Part shown: positions 55,401-64,000 of the stretch, in pieces
How positions within the stretch are numbered: the first letter of the stretch is position 1
How the letters are laid out: every line of letters starts with the position of its first letter
DNA from: Marthasterias glacialis
Taxonomy: Eukaryota; Echinodermata; Asteroidea; Forcipulatida; Asteriidae
Reading direction: 5' to 3'
Assembly (NCBI GenBank): GCA_911728455.2
Contig: OU452230.1
Span: 325,001 to 389,000 of the forward strand
DNA length: 64,000 bases
Program-made: the position numbers and the translations under genes
Notes under the pieces: generated by a model
Seen by the model: only the letters and a program-made list of their open reading frames with translations
The model's database searches: none
What the model was told of the DNA's origin: nothing

Positions 55401-58400
55401 TACAAACAACCCACATTTACTTCATGACACTCAAGTGTCTTGGGTTCTAACCTAGTAACCTTCATGGTGTATAAAATATACTTTGTCATGAGACCTACAC
55501 TTCTAAAGATCACAGACCCTTGACATAAGCTCTGCATACCAAGGTCAAAAGAATTAGGGTCTCAAAGACGTTTTCTCCTGAAATCAATTGCCATGACCTG
55601 CCACATTCAATTTGTTAAAGTGTGTTCGAGTTCAAATGAAATGTACATGTATTCAAGGGTAAATACTACCGATACAACAAATTCAATGTGTAATTTTATT
55701 GTATAGTCTAACACCATAACACTGATGACATGTGTACATTACAATGGCTGAGTAAAATCACACCTGCATCCCAAGTGGGATTTTCCCTTGGTGTTTTTAA
55801 GTACATGAATATTTGTGTATGATTTGTGCATGTGTAAAATTAATGGGTTTCTTACAGTATGCAACATGGGATTTCCCATTGAGTGGTACAGGAGCAGAGT
55901 GCTATTCTACTACCCACAGGCAATGTACACCATACATGATAAAATCTCCATATAAGTGTTTATTCAAAGGATCTACAGAAAACAGAACTAGAAAATGTAT
56001 CAACTTTGTTATCAAATACTTTCCAATTACATGAAAATGTGAGCACATGTAAGTAAAATTGTACAACCTACATGTACAACTTGCCTCCAATGGTTCGCCA
56101 AATTGATTCCTGTCAGAAATGGAATAAACCAGCTTAAACAAAAACAATCAATCAATCAAACAAACAAACAAACAAAATCAAACAAACAAACAAACAAAAG
56201 AGCACCCAAACCCCTCCATGCCCCAACAGACAAAAAATACAAACTGAAAAAAATAATCTACACCTAATATGTATTACTAAAATTACAATGTACTGTTATT
56301 AATTCCACCTGTTTCTCCTTCTAATGACCCCTCCTCCCCTCTCCACCTACCTCCCTCCCCAGCCATAGCACACATGTAATTTTCATGATAAGACTAACCG
56401 ATGCTGATCTGTAGAATTGGGTCATAATGTCACTTACACACATGTACACCCACACATGTATGTATGTAACCTGCATCTCACACACGCTAAACAACACTGA
56501 ACAATTAAATGCAAAATAAAAGAACCCCTTTGACCAGTAAATATCTTAGTATTTTGCATAAAACATGCAAACATTGAGAATTTACAATCCCCCTCAGCCA
56601 CCCATGAAACAGCCAAACCAGGAATAAAATTTCTCTGTCCCTAAGGAATGATATTTGACACGGTCGGCTGGTCACATCATAGGCCAGCTAGCCTAAGGAC
56701 AAGCTGGCTAACTTCCATGTAAGGTGTACTCACATCACAGAGGGATACATACTCACAGTACACTGTACTGGAGATAGTCAACTCAAGTATGTATAGGCCT
56801 ATAGTATACTTAGCTTCAGAATTGCTTAATATCCCAACACCATTACAAAAAAAACATTAGCGCTGGCACGATGCCAAATGAATAACATTATTAGTTATCC
56901 CAACGTTGTTTGTGCAAATTCTCTCGCTGCATTTTTCAAAGGTAAAGAAATGATACTCAAATCGATGGGCATGCCAAATTAAATTTGATGTTTTATTTTT
57001 ATCAACATCTACGTATTGCTGGATGGTTTAGTTCTGAGATGAAAAAAATCATGACAGCAAACAATCATTTAACAATCAGTGAGTGCATAATTTTTTTTCT
57101 TACATCGAGACTTCAGAAGTTTTGATGTTTTTACCTTTTCTTTTCATACATTAGGGGTCTATGTCACGACTGTGCTGTTTTCCATGCATGATTATCACTA
57201 GAAAATCAATGTTTAGTTGTTTGTCTTACTTAATTTTTTGTTTATGGAGAAGGCATAAACATGTAGTACATGTACAGGCAGTACATAGTGTACAATCTTT
57301 AAGAGTAGGAACTACAGCTGGAAATCAACCACGGACAAAAAGTTGAATGGATGGCAGTCCCTACTCCATGATACATGTATGTACGTTGCAGTGTACATCC
57401 CGGATCTGAATACCATTCATATATACATGTTTCGCTAGTTAGTAGTTACTCAATTATTCTTTTTAGTTAGTCCTGGCAGTTTCCTTTGACACATTCCTTG
57501 TACAATGTTTATAAGGAACATACTCAGTCCAAACTAAGAATGGAGTGAAATAACAGGAACTCAGGCTCAGTAAACCTTTTAATATCTAAAGGAATGCTTT
57601 CAGAGAAGTATACACAAACATGTATCAGGACATAATTAAGTTAAATATTTAATACAAGAATAAATAATACTGAATAAGTGAAAGAGGATTAAGCAGTAAG
57701 TAGGATGTCTTAGAAGCAGCTACACATACTACATGTATGTAAGTTAGCAAATGTTTTCCTTCACAACCAAGGAAGAAATGTAAAGAATTGGGTGTTTTGA
57801 CTCGGCAGACATAATTGCTTATGATTGAATTATGATGATAAAAAACATCTAAATATAGACTGCAGAGGAAAAAGAAGCATTTCTTTCAGATAATGTGTAG
57901 TCTCTTTCTCTTGAAACATAACAAAGACATGCAAACCTGCCATGTTGTCAATCTAATGAACCATTTATTTTAATGAGTTGTGCCAAGGCGATAAATATTG
58001 ATGAGTTGACTCTAAGTGTTTTACTTCGGGGAGGGATGTTTTATGGTGTATAAAATTAGGGACTATTTGGAAAGAATTGTTTAACAACGCTGTTCACTGC
58101 AAGTCTGCAACTAAGCTTATAGATGTACATAATCTTTTTATTCTTTTGCTAGAAAAAGTGTCACATTAAAATAGTTTCCTGATCATTATTTCATGATCAA
58201 TGCTTGTCATGCCTTTTTTACCACTTGATTTATATTGCAGGGAAGTAAGTTATTGGGTCTAGAACTAGATGGATTAAAACAAAGGAACGTATTCAAAATG
58301 TACCGGATTTTCCGGACTAGTATAAGCGGCGGCTTAAGAATTCATTTATTCTTTCTGTTTAAGCCCAATAACAAGTTTAGGGTCGTGGTGTAAAATTAGG

Positions 58401-61400
58401 ATCAGTTGCTTAACAGGAAGCACAACATGATTTTTTTTTAAATTCCTCATGGCAAATGGGCATTTTGATAGTGACACCCCTGGAGGTCTGGTGAATTTAT
58501 GGTGCGGTCATATACCGATTCTAACAGTGATTCTAACACTGTCTAACAGCCGGGTGCTTTTTTTGGTGGGGCTTATTTAACATGTATAGCAGTACAGGTT
58601 ATTGAATGTTTTCCAAAGATTTATTGGGGCTGTGCATTATATTAGGGGCGGCTTATATTCCAGAAATTAAAGTACTTTTGTCTTGTGTAGCATTTACCAT
58701 TAAAGGAACCATCTTGCGGTGAATCAAGGTCAGTAAACTTAACACCTGTGCACGTACAGTTTGCTTGTTAGTACATATACTTCCTTTGATAAAAGATTAA
58801 TTCATGTTTTTAAATTTTGGTTCACAAGAACAATTTAGAAACTAAAACCCAATTGATTTTGAATTGCAGATGAATAGGATGTAGCAGTATTATACTGGGT
58901 TTTCCATCAAGGTCATACATGACACAAGGACTATCTTTCTCCCCCAGACGATTGATTTTTGTTTGTCCAACATTGGAAGCAGATTCTAAAAATAAACTAA
59001 AACGAAGTAGATCAAATTTGCTGGTTGCTTTATTACAAGTTTCCCATGCCTTCACAGCTGCAATACGCACACATGTGTGGTATACACACATGTGTGGTAT
59101 ATCGCTATTAATAAGGTAAAATTTGGGGATACAGTGTGTCAACTACATGCACATGTACATGTACATGTAGTAGACGGTGAGACACCTTGAGGTTACAGTG
59201 CAATTTGGCTAGAAGGGAAGGGGTAGAGGAGAAGGGGTGGAGGAGAGGGAGGTGAAAGAACCATAATGGATTGATTAGGCTTGGTGTGGTAATGAAACAC
59301 TTAGGAAAACATAAGCACATGTACACTACTTAGAATGGATGATCTTTTCCTTCTGGCAATATCGGTTTGCATGAAATTAGCATTCTCAGTATTTACTCTG
59401 GGAACCACTAACAAGTTTGGAGTAGCATGAAAAGCATTCAACTAAAGAACCTTGCCACTACAAACTGATTTAATGTATATTCCAGAGAGGAAAATGTAAA
59501 TGGGAAGAACATCCGTGGGGGACTTGCGTATGGATTATCTCTGACTAGCCTTACTGCCCATGGCAACCTAAAAGTCCCTTAAATTCACAGTCAAAATATA
59601 CCAGCTTTAAAGGGGAAGCCAAAGTCACTACTGTGATTTTGGGCTGAATTACATTGTATGAACTCGGTCTTTTCCCTGGATAGACCATCATCTTTCAATC
59701 CCTGTTTATGATTACTTCTTTAAAGGACAAGACAGTGGCAAGAACTCGTCTCTGAGCAAGTTGTAGATAATCAACACATATTTAATAATTGACAGACTGA
59801 TCATAGACTGATACATGTACTCTAACCAGTCAATGCTGGATGACCTGTATACTCACAAGCCAGCAAATGGAGGTCATGTAAACGAAAAGGTTGCCTAGAC
59901 ATTTTGTTTAGGAGCGTACACAGAATATGCATTCACAGGTAATGAATATTTTGCTGATTATTTTGCGGATATTTTCCCCATTATTGAGAGGCTTCCACCA
60001 TTGTTCACCCATGACAACCCATGCCATATGACATGATTATTTCACAGTAGCTGATATGTTCTTAAAATACATCAAAATTGATAGGAATTGAGTCAATGGG
60101 TCTGCATTGTTTCAAATAGGAAATTACTTCAGAATTTGGTAAAAAAAAAAAAAATTCACATTCACAGGAATAGAGGTTCTCAGTGTTATCCTACATGTGT
60201 ATGAAAGCATGGCATTCTTCAAAAGAGCTGAAAAGATGGTTGAGTCTACCATGTCTACCCCAGCCATGTTGACTCAAAGTACACGTACAACATGTAATTG
60301 GCTCATGAATTTTCTACAATGAAATTATTCAAACATAAAGTACCTACATGTACATCATACATGTACAATGGTCAACATTTGCAAAAGCATCAGTTTGGGA
60401 AATAAATTGCCATCATTTTAATCAATCATCTGTGACCACTTAACAGAAACTTTCGTAAGAATTTGTGTACAAACAATAATGTCAAAGGTCAACTGTGTGA
60501 CCTCTGTAATGACATGTATAATCACTGATAATCAGTGACTAATACATATACATGTAGGAATGTAAAATGTAGAGTAACCTTTAACCAAGGTTCTACGATC
60601 CTCCGTTTAATTTATCTTCATTATTTACACATAGGTCAATTACCATCTTTAGCATCAGGATACATATGATTCTCCTATTGAGTATCGTGACGCAGTTTGA
60701 AAGTAAAAATAGAATTTTAACAGAAAGACTGCTATAAATACTCCATTCTGTGAAAAGAGTGATTTTCTCTGTATTATTATACGTACATATATGTAGTGAA
60801 AGAAAACCAGCCAGTTAGCACGAAGAGCATAAATCCGTGTATGCAATTCTTACCCCTGTATCATAAAATCCCTTATAATCTGTCTTCTTTACAAATTTAT
60901 GTAAGTTCATAAATGAATTGAGACATAATGGGGACAGGTATCAGGTTGATTTGACATAAGTTTAGAAGTACATTGTAGCGTAATTAATCCTTAATTACCA
61001 TACATAGTACATGTACATACTGTATGTCTGAAAGGTTGACGTTTGGTAATTTGGTTTAACACATACATGTACATGTGTACACACGTGTACATATGCATAA
61101 TAAAGTCATTTCCTTGTTTTTCTTAACCTTTATTTAAGTCATTACCAGAACTTGGGGGCACAGAAAATCCAGCAAATCCCTGGAATAATAAGAACACAAG
61201 TAGACCCCTCCCAAATCAATCCTCTGGTTTTAGAGCTTCATGGATTGACTACTTTGCAGCTAAACCAACCATGGAACCAATGTACTAATCTTATCAGCGT
61301 TGGGAATCCAGATCCCAAATAATAGATTTGAATGTGACATAACTGTAGAAAGCTTCCTACATTGTAGCTTCTGGTTTTATCAAAGTTGTGAGAAATATCT

Positions 61401-63857
61401 GAAAGAGCATGTACAACTTCATATTAACAGTATGTTAAGAAAGCTATTTATTCAGATTGAATTGAATGCAAATGGCATGTTTAAAAACTCACTGGCAGAG
61501 GACAGAGTTTTCCGTTGACTTTGACACACACACTGGAAGGGAACTTATCGTCCTGATCACAGCTTGTTTCTGCAAGACAAAACCTGCAAAGAAGAAAACA
61601 CAAACCATTGTATCTATAGCCATAGGGTAGTAATGTATCCACTGGGCCTATTCAGTTCACATTAGGAACAAGGTTTTTCTTGTCAGAGGGATAAATGTAC
61701 AAAAATGTTGACTTTTGGGCAGAATGGTCATTTATCCAAACACAATATAAACGTCTAATTTTCCCTTAAACTAAAAGTATATTTTTAAAAACACTTTTAA
61801 AATGTTTTTTATTTAATTTTTAAGGACAAAATAAACTTGACTACACACGTATATGAGCCATCAAATGAGGAACGGTCCATACTTACATTCTTCTAAACAG
61901 TAAATAATACCGCAGTCATTTAATTGCTTGAATTTATTCAGGGTCTTTTTTTCTGGAAAATATAGGTTGGCGTCTTTCTGTATCATTGATTCAATTTTTG
62001 ATACAATTTTTTGATAGGTGCACAAACAAGATGCCACTGTGTTGATGGATGGTCAATCAAACCCAAACAATTCATCTACTTGTACCCAAACTTCATGAAA
62101 CTCCTTCCCCAGGTATGGCATATGGCAGTGTTTGATGGGTAAACGACGCAAGTTAAAGTAATTTTAGACGGAAGAGTTTGAATGGATACTGCACAGTTCA
62201 AAGCCAACATTATCTAGAGGATAAGGGGTTTAAAAGAGATTTTCTTCTATTAAGAAGAGAAGTAACTGGATACAATGTGAAAACAGGAAGTTTATATAGC
62301 TCTGATCTCCATAAACTTTAACCATGGACTATTACATTCAACATATTCTTGTTTCACAATATGGACGTACACTGACGTCAAGATGATACAAAATACTTTT
62401 TGATTACAATTTTTGAATTCAAACCTCATACTATCCATTCTCATGCTTAATGCATTATTTCAGAAATTTCAATGCAGAGTCGTAGAGAAAGTAGCATGTG
62501 TTTCCGAGATGATACTGTTGTCCATCAAAAAAGATAATTTTTAACATGTTTATTTCGCTTTTAACTTTAAATGTAACGTTGTTGGTCGTGCTTGTATAGT
62601 GCGGGTTTGCCTTATATCTTAATATTTATCACACAATTTTTTTTTCTAGTTTCTTAACATGTAAATGAACTTTTATATTTTTATAATACTGTATGTCTAA
62701 CTTTCCACAATCATGTGACAATGAAGCCTTCGGGCCGCAATGGATGTTATTTTTGTCTTGATGTATTTTAAAAGATTAAAACATTAATGAATGAATGAAT
62801 GAACGAATGAATGACAGTATTTTAGTCATTACTTGGCGCATGGATTCACCTGGTTCACGGTAGTAAGCACATTGTGTTCAACACTGGTACCCTATCCTCC
62901 CACACAACACACCCACTGAATACCACAAAACAGTCCCTAGTTAAAACACATCACAGCTTCTTCTCATAAGTCGTATACACAATGACGCAATCATTTGTAA
63001 TTATTAACCAAAAGTACAGAATTAACAGGAAGATAAATTACTTGAAATCAACATGCACATACAGTAACTTAAAAGGCAGGAGTGTATTAGATGCAGGTTT
63101 TCTTTCAACGACTGTTTCAGACAAATTGTAACGCTTCTTATACAATTTTCTACAAAATTTAGGAACAGAAACCAATTCAAATGAAGGTAGAATTCTGAAT
63201 CAGTGTATTTCCTGCAACTTTACTCTTTACAGTTAAATTTAAAGAGCTGAATTGTTAGTTTTACAAAGTTCATCACTCCTTTGAACTTGCCTCTCTGGAT
63301 ACTTGAAACAAAAACTAAAGGAACAAAGTTTCCCAAACATTGCCCAGAGAGGTAGAACACATTCTGAATTGTTGTTTAGAAGTGTTTACTTATTTGCATC
63401 CTCTTGTTTTGGTGAAAACAATTCAAACCTGAATATTATGTCAGGTATTTGTGTGAACATTCATGTACCTAGTTTGATTACAGCAATCAAAGCAAGCACT
63501 TGTGATTTGTGTGGTCTTCTTATTCTATTTTCTCAACTTTGGTTTTCATGAGTGAGCCTTTAGATTGAAACTAACCTATCAAATATTTGTTTCAATACCT
63601 ACATGGACATGTACCAATCCTGTACATTGTCTATAATATTTACTAACTTCAAAATTACACTACAATTATGTATAATGTTTTGTCAAATCACTAGCCAGGA
63701 TCCCAATCACAGTCAGTTAAGGAAGAGATATGCATACATGCACTTTACCTTAATTGCACTTGTGCTCTTTGCTCTATTATTTGTTGTGTCTGTGCAGGGG
63801 TGAAGTGGAAAAACACCGTTCTGTGTACTTCTCGGAATTTGTTTCCAACTGGCGGCA
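47887..63857 (-). CDS. PIAS: PIAS-family E3 SUMO-protein ligase, 5' part outside window
   Basis: Ten minus-strand exons in unbroken phase: 63857-63749, 61583-61493, 54924-54790, 54516-54411, 54008-53774, 53322-53189, 52128-51612, 49438-49284, 48861-48824 and 48057-47887. They give 562 residues to the stop at 47889-47887. Order: PINIT domain, SP-RING, acidic SIM segment, Pro/Ser/Leu-rich region, Ser/Thr/Asn-rich tail, and a final DVIALD that matches the D-[VI]-I-S-L-D end of vertebrate PIAS. PIAS proteins bring Ubc9-SUMO to transcription factors in the nucleus and modulate STAT, p53 and other pathways. The missing 5' exons, right of 64000, should encode the N-terminal SAP domain. Closest vertebrate paralogue (PIAS1, 2, 3 or 4) is not decidable by eye. 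Confidence 0.96.
48401..48598 (-). repeat. Second tRNA-derived SINE family (Ser/Leu-like head)
   Basis: On the minus strand GTCATGTCCGAGCGGATAAG is A-box-like with the long variable arm of a class II tRNA. GGTTCGAGTCCC is the B box. A body follows with GCAAGACACTTAACC, a word common in animal SINEs. It is a SINE, not a working tRNA: the acceptor stem does not close. It lies in the last PIAS intron. Confidence 0.7.
49930..50045 (+). repeat. SINE-like fragment with B box and A tail
   Basis: The B box GGGTTCAAATCCC is near 49990 and a 12-A tail follows at 50033-50044. The head is degraded. It lies in a PIAS intron. Confidence 0.5.
51150..51575 (-). repeat. tRNA-derived SINE with 171-bp tandem duplication of its tail
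   Basis: This is the same family as 46845-47065. The tail-body segment occurs twice in direct order: the word CCACCTTTGT starts at 51160 and 51331, a period of 171 bp with near identity. Only the right copy continues into the tRNA-like head (GGATTTGAACC near 51512). It lies in a PIAS intron. Confidence 0.8.
51612..52128 (-). CDS. PIAS: PIAS SIM and Ser/Pro-rich exon
   Basis: The exon opens with [19 protein letters not shown], a SUMO-interacting motif (hydrophobic IDL-T-V core followed by phosphorylatable Ser and acid). Two long Asp/Glu runs and a Pro/Ser/Leu-rich part follow. The donor AA|GTATTG at 51612/51611 keeps frame with the exon at 49438. If it is not used, the frame ends at once at TGA 51607-51605. 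Confidence 0.92.
52618..52735. repeat. Dispersed repeat, inverted relative to 25337-25450
   Basis: CCTTTGTCCTTTTGTTACAAG, AAGGGGATTAC and TATTTCGGCTCAATGGGAGG match the reverse complement of 25337-25450. A third scrap (GAGAGGCTTCCACCATTGTT) is at 59986-60005. Family unknown. Confidence 0.6.
53774..54008 (-). CDS. PIAS: PIAS SP-RING exon
   Basis: The text [20 protein letters not shown], then [20 protein letters not shown], then [19 protein letters not shown] is the SP-RING that binds Ubc9. The zinc-ligand set Cys (ITC), His (NHL), Cys-x-x-Cys (CPVC) and the conserved Trp are all present, so the ligase core looks intact. It enters in phase 1 and leaves in phase 2 through a weak donor (GTTCGT). 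Confidence 0.96.
54149..54272. mobile_element. Foldback MITE, TGGGAGACTT family, copy 2
   Basis: The ends TGGGAGACTTTTGAGACG and CGTCTCAAAAGTTTCCCA pair, and pairing continues inward (GCGGGCATCCCACA with TGTGGGACGCCCGC), leaving a loop of about 22 nt. It sits in a PIAS intron between exons 54411 and 54008. Confidence 0.8.
54411..63857 (-). CDS. PIAS: PIAS PINIT domain exons
   Basis: Exons 63857-63749, 61583-61493, 54924-54790 and 54516-54411 encode [61 protein letters not shown] and [19 protein letters not shown]. The signature that names the domain reads PVNIT here, against PINIT in vertebrates. The domain sets SUMO-target choice and nuclear retention. Confidence 0.94.
56135..56198. repeat. 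(CAAA)n / (CAAT)n simple repeat
   Basis: AATCAATCAATCAAACAAAC and further CAAA units, in the large PIAS intron. Confidence 0.85.
58297..58680. mobile_element. TIR element with TATAAGC-GC ends
   Basis: The left end (GGACTAGTATAAGCGGCGGC) and the right end reversed (GGAATATAAGCCGCCCC) are similar inverted repeats, with ACC/ACT-TT-rich outer parts that also align. It is about 380 bp with no ORF, in the large PIAS intron. Confidence 0.5.
61584..63748. other. PIAS intron with LINE-like tail
   Basis: Apart from the 62700-62815 tail I see no structure or exon. Confidence 0.5.
62700..62815. repeat. Probable LINE 3' tail with (GAAT)n
   Basis: GCCTTCGGGCCGCAATGG followed by an A/T stretch and about eight GAAT-type units (62785-62813) resembles the 3' ends of CR1/L2-type retroposons. 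No reverse transcriptase is present. Confidence 0.4.
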
Positions 63858-64000
63858 CTGAAAATAAGAAATTCAAAAAAACATCAAGCTGTTATTCCAG
63901 TAACTGGAGGTGATTACTGAGTCATGTAGCACCAGATTGTATTAGTGTTGCATTCCACTCAACATATACATCCACATTTAGGGGCAGTCCCTGAGTTTTC

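Larger units (their letters stand above)
54925..61492. other. Large PIAS intron (6.6 kb)
   Basis: Between two PINIT exons. It holds a related dispersed repeat (55105-55290), the CAAA repeat, the TATAAGC-end MITE, and many ACATGTACATGT runs (57262, 59145-59172, 60340-60370, 61006-61090). No exon found. Confidence 0.6.

Noticed and set aside
1-64000. CRISPR array, operon or prokaryotic defence system
   Set aside because: The window is intron-rich animal DNA. Its tandem repeats (15447-15950, 40184-40440) lack unique spacers.

Overview
This is animal nuclear DNA: AT-rich, with GT-AG introns of 0.06 to 6.6 kb, many short transposon relics, and four recognisable protein genes built from small exons. 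The gene set (AGGF1, a PIAS SUMO ligase, an RCC1-repeat protein, a sulfotransferase-like P-loop protein) and the mix of tRNA-derived SINEs, Tc1 relics and MITEs suggest a marine invertebrate, probably a deuterostome such as an echinoderm or hemichordate. That placement is inference; nothing here fixes the species.

Layout. Positions 1-14555 hold no exon I can prove, only repeats and three weak coding-like fragments. From 28.5 kb down to 14.5 kb on the minus strand runs an RCC1-repeat gene. It has a probable 5' UTR exon near 28.55 kb and six coding exons in consistent phase (26402 down to 14556). Its last visible exon ends in mid-codon, so its 3' end was not found. Inside its 3.4-kb first coding intron, on the opposite strand, lies a complete single-coding-exon sulfotransferase-like gene (24020-24922), next to two dead Tc1-type transposase fragments.

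From 30012 to 40244 on the plus strand is a complete AGGF1 gene: 13 exons and about 1282 codons, carrying a coiled coil, OCRE repeats, an FHA domain and a G-patch. It is head to head with the RCC1 gene, about 1.4 kb apart. It is far longer than human AGGF1 because of a charged insert before FHA and a long Ser/Gln/Glu tail. A 91-bp tandem repeat overlaps its stop codon.

From the right edge down to 47887 on the minus strand is a PIAS-family E3 SUMO ligase. Ten exons, fully phased, encode 562 residues: PINIT, SP-RING, SIM, Ser-rich tail and the family's C-terminal acidic-hydrophobic ending. The N-terminal SAP exons lie beyond 64000. AGGF1 and PIAS converge over a 7.6-kb spacer.

Most of the novelty is non-coding: a CCAAT-motif satellite in an RCC1 intron, several foldback or TTAA-ended MITEs, a perfectly paired 78-nt hairpin in an AGGF1 intron, and a tandemly duplicated SINE segment. 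I saw no CRISPR array, operon, prokaryotic system or free-standing tRNA or rRNA gene.
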